Assembly: GCF_963576675.1 (NCBI RefSeq)
Contig: NC_088918.1
Span: forward strand, 43,495,501 to 43,559,500
DNA length: 64,000 bases
Reading direction: 5' to 3'
From: Euphorbia lathyris
Taxonomy: Eukaryota > Streptophyta > Magnoliopsida > Malpighiales > Euphorbiaceae
Shown: piece after piece, positions 21,750-32,502 of the stretch
How positions within the stretch are numbered: position 1 is the first letter of the stretch
How the letters are laid out: every line of letters starts with the position of its first letter
Position numbers and translations under genes: made by a program
The notes under the pieces: generated by a model
The model's input: the letters and a program-made list of their open reading frames with translations, nothing else
What the model was told of the DNA's origin: nothing
The model's database searches: none

Positions 21750-22330
21750 AATCATGTTTGGAATCAACTCGTGGTTGTGCCCATCTACTACTTGAGTAAC
21801 TTTCCAAACACCACTTTTGTCTGATGCTCTTAGCCTTGCTTGACAGTTCTTTTAGTCTTTTCTGACCTTGTGATTTATTTCCTTTATCACAACGTAGTAT
21901 CCTATATTTGACGAACTCGCCTACATCTTTGCTGCTAGATGCCTTGAAAATGCATAAACATTTTACCTTACCATATTCTTTGTATGCATATTCTAAGGAC
22001 TTAAAACTTAGATATTTTATACCTACAGACGAAAACACTAACACGTTTGTGTTGTTATATGCTTCAATGTAATCTTCTCTTAGCAAACCACCATCTTCCA
22101 AGTTAGCATGATTAAAATCTTCAACATCATTTTTATGACACCATGATTAACCTCTCCATTATCATTTGTAAAATCCCCATGTAATCCTTTATTGATGTTC
22201 CAAGCGAATCATGCATTGAAATCTCCATTGTAGGTTGCTCATATTCCTCCATTGCAGGTTGCTCATATTCATAGTGTCCTGAATCATCCATCTTGATTAT
22301 GAATACAACAAAACAACCAATTTGATTTTT
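21750..22330 (-). pseudogene. FAR1/FRS-like (Mutator-transposase-derived) N-terminal fragment
   Basis: The minus-strand frame 22101-21748 contains SFKSLEYAYKEYGKVK, then FVKYRILRCDKGNKSQ, resembling the FAR1 DNA-binding domain: FxSLexAYxfY followed by a basic cysteine-containing segment. A second frame just upstream (about 22330-22135) has the acidic YEYEQPAMEEYEQPTMEIS that could be its N-terminus, now out of frame. The transposase core and SWIM domain are absent. It could be a decayed FRS gene or a domesticated-transposase relic. Confidence 0.5.
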
Positions 22331-23412
22331 CATGAAAATAAATCTTTTATTTAACAAATCAGATATTGGTTGTGCAAATTGCTTAAGAGAAATTAGGCAG
22401 AAGAGGAAGTTCGAAAGACGTTCATTCATGATGAAGCATGCATTTTTTTTTAACAATGATTACAATTTTCGAGAATACATATATTTTTTAACAGGCTAAA
22501 AAAGCACATTATAGTTTTTCCAAAATATAACAAGCACAAAATAAGCGTGTTGCAATTACATTATCAACTTCTCGCGAGCTTAACACTTTTTGTTAAAAAT
22601 ATAACGGGCACAAAAGAAATGCGTTGCAATTGTAGTACCGTAATGTAACGGGTGCATAAAAGCATGTTGCAAACTTCTATTTTTTTTTTTGTATCACGTA
22701 CTTTTCCACGACCATTGCAAAAACAAGTTATTGTAACAGGTTTAATAAATGCTCCGTTTGTAACATTGTCCTGCATTACTTAAAGCTTTTTTTTTTACCG
22801 TTATTCCTTTTCTTAGTCTCTTCTTAAGGAGGTCAAGGGCTCAAAGAGGTAATGAAGTTTGGGGTTAACATACCTATCTTTAATTTGATTTCGGCTAATT
22901 ATTAGATTTTTCAAGAATAAAGAGTATTAATTGGAACATATTTATGCCGGTTGTGGTTTTTGGCAAGGGAGGAAGTTGTGCAAAACATTAGAGAGACAAG
23001 ATGGAGTTTCCCACCATAATAAACTCATGTTGGGTCTGATTTAATTAGGGTATTATTGTAACTTCAACCTAGCTGAAAGACTTGCATCAAAATTAATTGA
23101 TGTACCGTGCACGAAATAATAGCATTCAATGGAAATTTGCTTTCCTTAAAAGTTGAGAAATCTTAAAAAGCTACTTTTTAGAGAAACTATAATATGTAGC
23201 TTTTGGGAAAATAATTTTCACATATTATAAGAAAGCTGAACTTTTGACCATATTAATACCAAACTAGCCCTCAATATATTTCAACATTTTAATTTGGATC
23301 CATCTTTATTAATTTCTTTGTTCGATCAATCTATAACACATTAAAGACTATTATCGAAGTATTCACATGCCTAAAACTTTTAAGAAATAAGAAATATTAA
23401 CTATATCCTGGT
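22331..23412. other. Intergenic sequence
   Basis: No gene supported. A phrase GTTGCAATT with TAACGGGCACAAAA recurs two or three times near 22510-22680, suggesting a decayed repeat. Confidence 0.4.
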
Positions 23413-23422
23413 GTGATACACT

Positions 23423-24674
23423 GAGTAAATTACACCAATGGTACCTGAATTGTACTCTAGTTCACACTTTGGTACCTGAATTATATTTTGTTACAAAAAT
23501 ATACCTTAAGTAACAGTAACCGGACAATTAAATACGTTTAGCCGGTCATTGTCAAGTCAACACGAACTTTGACCATTTTTAATTAAAGATTTGACTAATT
23601 TTTCTCCCTCTTCTATTTTTTTTATGTTTTTGTCTCTTCTATTTTGTCTCTCCTATTTTTCAGGCTTCTTCCTCACCCCATTTACGCCATTGAGAAGATC
23701 TCATCTGCATCTTAAAAATCACAGTCGTCGTCTTCTGCTCCAGTAACTTCATCGACTAGATCGCGGCTTACACCACCACCAGTATCTGCTTCTACTTCGT
23801 CTCCAGTTCTGAAACCACTAGTTTCTTCTCCTTCTCCATCGATTAATGCTCCATCTCCGGCTACTGTTAACTCTCCTCCATCTCCTCCGCCTATAGCAAG
23901 GAAAAACTGAAGCTTGTTTGAACTTTGAACTAGGAATGAGAAGAGTGGACAAATGCATCGGTACCTAGTTTCACGAACCAGATCAGATAATGGGTACAAT
24001 ATGGTTGGTCAGAAATTTTGATTAAATGATGGATCCATGGCTACCGTCTGAGATAGAGATAAAAGATTAAAGAATTGAAATTGAAATTGTCCCTTGCCCC
24101 TTCTCCTTCTCCGAATGCTTCATGGAATTGTGTTTAGAAATTAAAGCTTGAATGGAAGAGAGAGGGAGAGAGAAAGAAACTAAGAGAGAAGGGAAGAAGC
24201 TCTCCATCCCGAATATGAAAATTGATGAAAATTGAAGTGAAGGTTTACATAGTTGGGTTCAGACACCCCTTGGGCAATAACTTTTGCACAAAAGTAAGAA
24301 ATTTGTCAGACTTGGAGAGAAATGGAAACCAGCCAAATAAAAAAAATATGTCGAACAAAATGGAAGTGAAATGGAGAAAAACAGTTAGGAAGAGAGAGGA
24401 AGAGAGAGATTCTAAGAGAGAGAGAGAAAGAGATAGAACCAGAGGGACACGAAGAGAGAGATGAGACATCTCAAATTTTTAATGAAACAAATAGTACAAA
24501 ATCAAATGAATAGTCAAAATAAATAGTCAAATCCGAATTTACTGGTTATTACCGGTTAAAATTTTTAAATTATCTAGTCACCTATAATTAGGGTATATTT
24601 TTGAGACAAAATATAATTTAGATATCAAAGTGTGAACTGAGGTATAATCCAGATACCATTAGTGTAATTTACCC
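23423..24674. mobile_element. Second Mutator-like element, 1.25 kb
   Basis: Ends are GAGTAAATTACACC on the left and, as complement, GGGTAAATTACAC on the right. The arms stay alignable for roughly 170 bases (GGTACCTGAATT against GGTATCTGGATT and so on). A perfect 10-bp target duplication GTGATACACT lies at 23413-23422 and 24675-24684. The terminal motif TAAATTACA is shared with the element at 19800, but the arms otherwise differ, so they are related families. No transposase. Confidence 0.85.
23724..23910 (+). pseudogene. Ser/Pro-rich coding fragment in the second Mutator-like element
   Basis: An open stretch reads SQSSSSAPVTSSTRSRL, then LTPPPVSASTSSPVL and PSPATVNSPPSPPP, ending IARKN and TGA. 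The composition resembles arabinogalactan or extensin-type cell-wall proteins. A stop lies directly upstream and no start codon is visible, so it would be a captured piece. Low-complexity sequence limits confidence. Confidence 0.4.
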
Positions 24675-24684
24675 GTGATACACT

Positions 24685-25849
24685 ACTTGGGTTCGTAATT
24701 ATTAATACTTTAGCCAATTTTATCCTTAACATTTGAAAATTGGACCAATTTACAATTATTATTAATAGAATACTCTTTTCAATCATGAGTCTCATTATCT
24801 CCACTCCACATGTGCATCACGTTATCACTCATGACTATCATATCAAAGGTATATATATATATATATACATGTGATTTTTTTTAAGTTTATCTCGTGTTCA
24901 GCACCAGATCAAAGGCATATGGTACATATACCTTTAATCTGTAACTAATGAGTGAAAATATAACTGTCTGTAGTATAATTATAGTTAGGGGTGAAATTGG
25001 TCCAACTTGCCAACATTCGAGTTATGATTGTACCATTTATAACGTTAAGGGTAAAATTGTTCGTGATTGTTAATGTTGAGAGTATTTTTGCACCTTATCC
25101 TTGTTTATATGATTAAGAGTGTCAAAATAGGTTGTCCAATAATAATATTGATAATTTATATATTTCACATGATTATATATAATATAAATGCCATAAAATG
25201 AAAACGTATCAAATAGATTTTATCAAGCGAATTGTTCATGCAAATTGTATTGTCATAATATAAATTAATAGTCAGGTGATCAAGTCTCAGTTGATCCATT
25301 TTGAATTTAGTGATGAAATTTACTTACTTGAATCTCATCCTTATAATTTGAATTGCAATTAGACCTATTTGTGCGCTGAATTTAGTCTAATCGGACTTGA
25401 TATATAAATATTTTATCCAAATCCAATTTAGTTCGCACTAATTTCCAATTGGATTCGGACCGGACTGAATCACGTTAAGGAAACTAATTCTTAAATCGCC
25501 CAACCCCTCGACTAATATATTTATATTAAAAAATAAATTATAATTATGAACTATAAAAACACATCAAACTAAAATTTAGTTAATTAATTTAATAAAATTC
25601 CAAAAATATAATCTTAAATAAATAAATAAAATAAACATTTAATAAAATATTAAATAATATATATATTTATTGGTCCGACTCAGACGTTAGAAATAAATTT
25701 CAAATTAATTGGGTCTAGATCCAAACATATAAAACATCAAATATATATCCAAATTTAACTTATGAACGAGGGATCAGACAGATCAGACCAACTATAAACA
25801 TATCTAATTGCAACTAAATAATGAATTTTATTTTCATTTTAAAATAATT
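24685..25849. other. AT-rich stretch with weak inverted similarity
   Basis: No gene. Sequence at 24690-24780 (TTAATACTTTAGCCAATTTTATCCTTAAC) and 25000-25100 (GTAAAATTGTTCGTGATTGTTAATG) is partly complementary, perhaps a worn fold-back element of about 0.4 kb. A short TATA microsatellite is at 24851-24867. Confidence 0.35.
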
Positions 25850-25866
25850 AAAAGAAATTGTTTTCT

Positions 25867-27370
25867 TTTATTGTGTGGTAAATACAGAAAGGATAAAGTC
25901 TTTGGGGCCCAAGAGAGAGAGAGCTCTGAGTTGTTCCTTTTTATGGAAAAGGTGAATGCAGTGTTCTCAGAGTTTTGCTCTAGGATTGGTTGGTCGGTGG
26001 ATAATGGCAGATCTATTAGTTTTTTGAAAGATGCCTAGCTGGGGACGAAGCCTTTATTAGAGGTGTGTACTTCTCCTCCGCCCCTGGAGGTTCGTGATTG
26101 GAGTATTGCTGATGTGGTGGATTCAGAGGGAGATTGGATTTGGTCAAACTTTGAGGCTTACCTAAATCTGGAAACGCTCCTGAAGATTCGAGGAGTTAAG
26201 GTAAGCAGTGATGAGGATGATGGGGATATTCGGTGTTGGTCCCTTACGAATAACGGGGCCTATTCTTGTAAATCTGCGTTTGAGACGTTCTGTATCAACT
26301 TGGATTCTCCTCCTTCTGTCACTTGGAAGAACATTCGGGCCCTGAAGGTTCCCTATTGCATTAGGAGTTTCCTGTGGCTGGGTACTAAAGACAGGTTGCT
26401 CACGAACGTTGAAAGAAAAAAGACGTCATTTAGTGGAGGCTGATACTTGTAGTAAATGTAGAGTTCAGGCTGAAACTACCTGCCATTCTCTCAGAGACTG
26501 TGAGAAGAGCAAAAAGGTGTAGAGGGAAATTCTCCCGGGCTATTTACTTCCAAATTTCTTGGCCTATCCGGGTAATGATTGGTTTATAGATGGAGTTAAG
26601 GTTTTTTTTATTACCTGAGCTGGAGCATGGTAATATTCTCTTTGCTGTTGTTTGTCACCAGCTTTGGCAGTGGAGGAATGCTGATATTTTTGGAGAAGGA
26701 GCAATCATCTTTCCTAATTTACTTGCTTTTTTCTCTAGAAAAATTAATACTATTATTAAGAGCTTTAAGGAAGAGTGTTTATCTAATACTTGCCAGAGGA
26801 ATGTGGTTCATCTGTTGGGTTGGAGCAGACCTGGTGAAGGGACTGTGAAATTAAATACTGATGGTTCATGTTTTTCAGATGACAGAATTGCGGCGAGTGG
26901 AGTCTTGAGAGACGCTGGAGGTGCTTGGGTGTCTGGCTTTGCTCAGAACCTGGGAGTGAGATCTTCCTTCACTGCTGAGCTCTGGGGAATCTTCTCCGGG
27001 CTTAGGTTCGCCAAAAGTCCGGACTTAAAAAATCTTCTGGTGGAATCTGACAACCTTGAAGCGGTTAGAATTATCTCTGATAATAAGGTTTTTTGTTTGA
27101 GCAGCCAAAATTTAGTAAAAGAAATTAAAAGGTTATGTTCTTCCTTCGACACCATCAACTTTGGGCATGTCTTCAGGGAGAAGAACAAGGTTGTTGATCA
27201 CCTTGCGGCTGAGGGCCATGTGAGATTACTTGGAGTTTCTACCTTCCCGTCACCTCCGGACTTCCTTTCCTCTTTGCTTTCTGATGACCGGGTTGGGGTT
27301 AGCTTTCCTAGGCTAATCACGGGTTAGTTTTTTGGGTTTCTTTGTTTTTTCTTTTCTTTGCCTACCAAAA
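25867..27370 (+). mobile_element. 5'-truncated LINE with 17-bp target duplication
   Basis: AAAAGAAATTGTTTTCT is present at 25850-25866 and 27371-27387. Between them lies the 3' part of a plant L1-type LINE in plus orientation, ending in an A-run after CCTACC. Only the region downstream of the reverse transcriptase core is present, the usual result of incomplete reverse transcription. Confidence 0.9.
25900..27327 (+). pseudogene. LINE C-terminal region: zf-RVT-like linker and RNase H
   Basis: Frames at 25808-26037 and 26063-26443 carry the linker after reverse transcriptase: GWSVDNGRSISFLKDA, then WSLTNNGAYSCKSAFE and ALKVPYCIRSFLWLG, a zf-RVT type domain whose cysteine part (CSKCRVQAETTCHSL) continues in another frame. 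The last frame (26590-27327, 245 residues) holds the RNase H with NTDGS, TAELWGIFSGLR, VESDNLEAV and NKVVDHLA carrying the catalytic acids. At least two frameshifts and a stop break it. The RNase H half is intact and close to the copy at 17.6-18.2 kb. Confidence 0.85.
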
Positions 27371-27445
27371 AAAAGAAATTGTTTTCTGCTATTTTCTAGA
27401 AAATGGTAGTCAGTTTTTCTTTTTTTATAAATAGTTAATTAGACA

Positions 27446-28220
27446 ATGTTATCAGAACCGGACCGGACATCAAACCGGATTTGTAACTGGGTCACGGGTC
27501 ACTTGGTCGGATCGGATTGGTCGGACCGGATGACCTAATAAATAAATAATTATATATTAATTATATATATATATTAAAATTATGTTTATAAATCTAAATT
27601 CACTTACAATTAAACCAACAATTTAGATTTACATTTTGACAGGAAATGAACAAACATAAGTCAATATATCAAAGCATAAATCAACAAGCATAAAAGTGTC
27701 AGTATCATTTAATAATAAAAAAATCAGTATATGTATTAGTTCCAACTTCCAAGAGGAATTTCAGCATAGGAGTTCAATTTTTAAAAGGGTTCGATTAAAT
27801 TAAAAGAAGGTTTGGTATTTCTCCCCTGTGAAGTCGATGCAGTCAGAGGCGGAGGAGGCGCTGGGTGGCGGAGGAGGCGGAGGCGCTGGCGCTGGGTGGG
27901 TATGAGAAGGAGGCCGGCTGCGATTTTGGGGAGAAAGAAGAAAGAGACAAAAAACTTTTAATTTAGGGTTGGTTTTAGTACAAATCTTTGTTTTTTAATT
28001 GGTTGGTGCTACTGACAACTTTTCATTTAGGTGGAAAAAATCGAAAGTTTAAAGACCCGGGGTCACACCGGTTCCCGAGCTGACCGTCGGGTTCCGGGTT
28101 TACCCCGGGTCTCTCCGGTTTGTTGAGGATTCAACAAACCAAAGTGGCTCGGACCGGTTTTCTGGCCGGTTTCCGGTCCGACCGGTCCAACCGGCCGGTC
28201 CGGTCCGAGCCTGATAACAT
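27446..28220. mobile_element. Inverted-repeat element rich in CCGGTCC/GGACCGG
   Basis: The left end ATGTTATCAGAACCGGACCG is mirrored by the right end, whose complement reads ATGTTATCAGGCTCGGACCG. Inside, near both ends, GGACCGG motifs are dense and self-complementary. The middle has a GGCGGAGGAGGCGCTGGG-type stretch near 27850 of unknown origin. I could not define a clear target duplication, so the superfamily is open. It lies about 200 bases upstream of the RING ligase 5' exon. Confidence 0.6.
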
Positions 28221-28429
28221 GAAAATTAGAAGAAGAAAGACAAAAGAAAATAATAAAAAAAAAACCCTAAAATTCACCATTGAGCGTGGTTGAAATTATG
28301 TTAAGAAGTTTTGATAAAGAGATGCTTGGTGGGGTGGGTCTGGGTCTTGGTCTTGGTCTATCAACAAACATTTTTAAAATTAGTAATCATAACCAATGAT
28401 AATGAACGCCATTTGAGAACTCTTCAACC

Positions 28430-28589
28430 TTACTGTGTTTCAGATACGCAATTCTTTCTGACTCAGACCCCTTCTAATTTCTCCCTTTTCTCGGATTTTA
28501 CCTTTCTTCCATTTTTATGTTTTTCTTTTTTTTTTTTTATTTTGCGTCGGGAATTCTCAAGATCGAAGCTTCTACTTAGTCTCCAGAGC
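28430..28589 (+). promoter_or_regulatory. Probable 5' UTR exon and promoter-proximal region of the RING ligase gene
   Basis: A pyrimidine-rich leader ends CTCCAGAGCTG followed by GTAATTTG, a good splice donor at about 28590. The matching acceptor CTTGCAG sits at 29426-29432, right before the ATG. This implies an intron of about 0.84 kb in the 5' UTR, with the promoter upstream of 28430 close to the inverted-repeat element. Inferred from splice signals only. Confidence 0.5.
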
Positions 28590-29432
28590 TGGTAATTTGT
28601 TTGAATCCTCAATTTTGTGGTTTTCTTTTTTCTTTTATGCAATTGAATTCATCTTTAAACTTTTAGGTCAAGTTTCTATGTTATGGGAAAATCCCTTTTC
28701 TCGAAACTCACTTCAGGACTGATTCCCACTTTAACATTATCATGGCAACACATTATTTTCCCCTGTTTTTATGTTCATCTTGACCTGGTCATTTGTTTTT
28801 ATAAGAACTCTATGCTCGGATCTTCTCATAACGATCTCTTTGAGGTTAAATATGTGTGAAACAGAACTTGTACTGGTTGTGAAGGTTAATAGATTAACAT
28901 CACTACACTAGCAATCAATCTAATTTCATTTGGTGGGTGGTCTTTTCCCTTGTCTTGTCTCAATATAGCAAATAGCTGTTTGATGATTCCCATTGGGAGT
29001 GTCAGAATTTTAATCTGACAGAAGCCTTCATGAATCCTTAGTGTTGAAGCATTTGAGGTTGTGAAGGCACATTGAGAAACCCTTCATTCATTCATAAAAG
29101 ATATTATTATACAAGTTATGCAAGGAGAGTAGAGAAGATCTGTATCTATCCAGGTTAACCATGACTGTAACATTCTATAATGACATTGACCATCTTATGT
29201 GGTTTGTTTTGTGGGTCTTTTCTTGCATACTTATTTTTTTCCTTTTATTTGCTGGTTACATTACACCACAGAACATTAACCACCAAAGCTATCAGTCTTT
29301 TTGTTGGGAAATGTCAAACTTTTTTGTGATTAGAATTTGCATTTTCTTTTATCTGGTTGTCTCTATTCATCTTCAGTTAAAGTCTTTCTTTCTCCCATTT
29401 TATCAGCCTTATGCTCCCTTTTCTACTTGCAG

Positions 29433-31154
29433 ATGGATGCTAACTCAGAAATGACATCAGAAGATGTGCTCCTCTCTGCTGCTCATGGCCATTCGGATGC
29501 TGGATTAGTGAGTGAGCATGCTGTGACATGTGTAATGTGCAGACGAATGTTTGCACCTGATAATGATGATCATGAAACTATAAATGTATGCGGAGACTGT
29601 AAGTTTTTGCTTCTTGAAGACCTTGGGGACTCGACACAAGATTCCCTCCGGACGAGGCGTCGCAGAGGAAGAAGAATTAGATATAGCAGTTCTGAGTCGA
29701 TTGAAAATATTTTTTCTCAACAAATATCACATATGATTAATTTGGTGAGTTACAACCATTCCACTGTATCTGGCCATGAAAATCAATCCATAGACGGAGA
29801 TTCTTCTGGTAGACTGTTGCAGCACACAAGTTCTCTTACAACTCCGACTGGTTCTAGAAGATGGCGGCGGGTGTTCTCGGACACTGAAAGTGAGGGTTTT
29901 GGTAATTTTGATTCTCCTTATGGGGAGAATGTAACTACTCCGAGTTCCAGTTGGTATAGAGGTTATCATGGTGAGAGTGATGCAATATCTTTTAGCACGT
30001 ACGGAGGGGATTCTGATGTATCTGTTGATGGACATAATGTTCTTGATATGGAGATTCTGAACCAACAAGATGAAGGAAGTAATCTCGATAGCGATACGGA
30101 CATTGATCCAATGAATGCTGCTCTTGATCAGTGGAATTCCGAAGAAGAAGAAGAAGAAGAAGAAGAAGATGATGATGATGATGATGATGATGGTGAATGG
30201 GAAGAAGCTGATGTTGAGGAATACACAGTTGAATCTGCAGATATGGGACCGCCCCTGCTTCAAGACTTCTTAAGGTCAAGTTCATATGAGAGGAATCAAT
30301 CGTTTACCCGGCGTCAACTGTTTGATTCTCCCGAATCTGAAGGCCTGGTTCACTGGGGAATCAGGCATGGTAGGCAGACATATAATAGGGGCATCTTCAG
30401 TAACTCAGAAGAATCAGAATTACCACAATATGTAGGCAATTCTGGGGATTATCTTGATGCTAGAGGATTTGAAGAATTGCTTGAGCATCTTGCTGATGCT
30501 GACAACTCCAGAAGAGGAGCACCTCCTACATCTTTATCATTTGTGAAAAGTCTGCCTCATGTTATCATTAATGAGGAACATGAAAAGCATGGTGATTTAG
30601 CTTGCGCAATTTGCAAGGATGTTTTATCAGTTGGTAGTGAAGTTATCAAGCTTCCTTGCATTCATCTATACCACCCTTCATGTATTTTGCCATGGCTGAA
30701 AACCCGAAATTCATGCCCTCTCTGTAGGTTAGAGCTACCAACGGATGACAAAGATTATGAGGAGAGGAAAAGAGGCAGTAGCATCAGATTGAGGATTCAT
30801 GAAATCCAGCAGCAGGATCCAAACGAGGACAGTTTGTCAGATGGCTTGGATGGAGGTGAAGCAATTGAAGCTCATGAATTTGTTGAAGGTGGAATGATGG
30901 AGCAAGGGGGGCTTATGGATGCTGTTAGTAACTCTGGAGAAGAGGGCAGGAGAAGGGGTTGGTTTTTACTTGCTGCTGCTCCAATTGTCAGTATTGTCGG
31001 TATTGTCCTTGTGTTGTGGCTAGGGAATTCTCAAGGAAGAGGCCAAACCCAAAGTTACAACCTTCCTGAAAGGGGGCTTCATCGGTTACATGTACCTATC
31101 CCCGCCAGGAACCAAAGGGCTGATAGGAGTCGGAGATGGTGGTCTCTTTTCTAA
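29433..31154 (+). CDS. RING-H2 E3 ubiquitin ligase with C-terminal membrane segment, 573 residues
   Basis: The ATG at 29433 directly follows a splice acceptor, so it is preferred over the in-frame ATG at 29337 that lies in the intron. Residues 33-56 hold a four-cysteine zinc motif (CVMC...CGDC) seen at the N-terminus of BCA2-like plant RING proteins. The middle is Ser-rich and acidic, with a run of about ten Glu and eight Asp from GAA and GAT repeats near residues 236-255. The RING-H2 finger starts at residue 391 (CAICKDVL, then CIHLYHPSCI and CPLC), with the C3H2C3 pattern. Residues about 510-531 (WFLLAAAPIVSIVGIVLVLW) form a membrane segment, leaving a short basic tail. It should transfer ubiquitin from an E2 to targets at a membrane; the substrate is unknown. 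The gene is intact. Confidence 0.93.
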   Translation: MDANSEMTSEDVLLSAAHGHSDAGLVSEHAVTCVMCRRMFAPDNDDHETINVCGDCKFLLLEDLGDSTQDSLRTRRRRGRRIRYSSSESIENIFSQQISHMINLVSYNHSTVSGHENQSIDGDSSGRLLQHTSSLTTPTGSRRWRRVFSDTESEGFGNFDSPYGENVTTPSSSWYRGYHGESDAISFSTYGGDSDVSVDGHNVLDMEILNQQDEGSNLDSDTDIDPMNAALDQWNSEEEEEEEEEDDDDDDDDGEWEEADVEEYTVESADMGPPLLQDFLRSSSYERNQSFTRRQLFDSPESEGLVHWGIRHGRQTYNRGIFSNSEESELPQYVGNSGDYLDARGFEELLEHLADADNSRRGAPPTSLSFVKSLPHVIINEEHEKHGDLACAICKDVLSVGSEVIKLPCIHLYHPSCILPWLKTRNSCPLCRLELPTDDKDYEERKRGSSIRLRIHEIQQQDPNEDSLSDGLDGGEAIEAHEFVEGGMMEQGGLMDAVSNSGEEGRRRGWFLLAAAPIVSIVGIVLVLWLGNSQGRGQTQSYNLPERGLHRLHVPIPARNQRADRSRRWWSLF

Positions 31155-31827
31155 GTGATTCCAAATTGGATTTACATGACTGGCTTAACTTAGAATTTTC
31201 TAAGATGCTTCATCACCAGTAATGCTCTGCTGACGTAGCAGACACACAGGAAAGTGTTAGTGGCACAAGTCTGAGAATTAAATTGATAAAGATTTTTATA
31301 GTGTTTGCATTGGTTTGTATCTGAATTACCGAAGGAGCCATTTTGCAGTGTCCAGCTACTTGAGAACAATGAGAAGGTCTCTGCAAAACTTTGGTTTGCC
31401 CCCCTTGGGATAGCAATGGTAAGAAGTGATTAAACGATCTGAATCTCAAATTGACCTTTGTTGCTGCTTTTCTTTGAATCATTGAATGCCAAATGAAATG
31501 ATTAGTATAGCAAGAGATTGTTCAAAACTTTTACTTTGTATATTCTGGGCTTTTATTTCACCATTTGTATATGATTAACTTGCAGCATGATTTTCTAAGC
31601 TCATGTGTCAAAATTAACTCTCTCAACTCTATGTGTTGGAGGAGAGCAGATTTAGTCTCCAAGGATAGAGCATTGTAATTTTTAAGTTGATGTTTATTCG
31701 ACAGTGCAATTGTTTATTCGACAGTGCAATTTCAAGCTTAACGGAAGATGATGGGCAATTGTAAACTGTATTGGGTAAAGGTATAAAAAAGTGCCAACAC
31801 AAATGGAAAAGTCCATGATCATTTTTC
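31155..31827 (+). other. 3' UTR and downstream spacer of the RING ligase gene
   Basis: AT-rich sequence without a gene. A 21-bp unit (TGTTTATTCGACAGTGCAAT) is repeated in tandem at about 31690-31730. Confidence 0.5.
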
Positions 31828-32225
31828 CGTTGGTTTCTCTACCATTCAGGATCCTCTCCAACTTTTCCAATTAAATAGTTGTCATCTCCTTTTGGCTCGT
31901 TTAAGTGTAACATTGAAACTGTTTTTTTTTTTTATTTTCTTAACGAGTTAGTTATGGTTTTGTGTTAAGAAATTCTGCTGATTTTATTCACTCTCGAAAT
32001 GGTAGTCTTTCTTTTATGTCTCATGTGTTTATTGCTGAGAGCCTCAGTTATGCTCTTCTTTCTCGTTGGTCTCTTTACCATTCAGTATCATCTCCAGCTT
32101 CGCCAATTAAATAGTTTCCACCTCATTTTGGCTCGTTTAAGTGTAACGTTGAAACTGTTCTTTTTCCGCTTTCTCAACGAGTTAGTTATGGTTTTGTGTT
32201 AAGAGACTGATAGTCTGACTTTTAC
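31828..32225. repeat. About 236-bp duplication, two diverged copies
   Basis: The block starting CGTTGGT(T/C)TCT(C/T)TACCATTC at 31828 recurs at 32064, continuing through GGCTCGTTTAAGTGTAAC and GAGTTAGTTATGGTTTTGTG. The copies differ by several substitutions and small indels. Confidence 0.75.
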
Positions 32226-32480
32226 GTTTGATGTGTTTCTCGTTGAGAGCCTTAGTGTTCGGGAAGTTTTGAGCTGGTTGAAGGATAATCGTTTTTAAAA
32301 TGTCATTGTGGAATCATATTCTCAACTTTTAGTCAATACTATCAACGATAAAGAGAATGTGAATTCTATGTTGGTCGTGTTCGGATTGTCAAGAGATTTG
32401 CGAATCTAGTAACTTATATTTTAACTAGGACGACTAATTCTATGTCAGAATTACGGAGATTAGGTGCTTTATCCCTCCTT
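32226..32480 (+). pseudogene. Degenerate RNase H-like (RVT_3) remnant
   Basis: Broken plus-strand translation gives RESLSVREVLSWLKDNRF, a stop, then NVIVESYSQLLVNTIND, which resembles the AEALALREAL...V..ESDSQ region of LINE-type or free-standing RVT_3 RNase H proteins. Too decayed to assign further. The young LTR element at 32503 inserted right beside it. Confidence 0.45.
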
Positions 32481-32502
32481 TCTTATATCAGTTTTGAGAA
32501 GT

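Noticed and set aside
29337..29432. N-terminal extension of the RING ligase to the upstream ATG
   Set aside because: The stretch is intron-like, pyrimidine-rich and ends in CTTGCAG just before the better start at 29433.
29992..30285. Minus-strand ORF with a polyhistidine and polyleucine run
   Set aside because: It is the complement of the GAA/GAT repeat in the RING ligase coding sequence.
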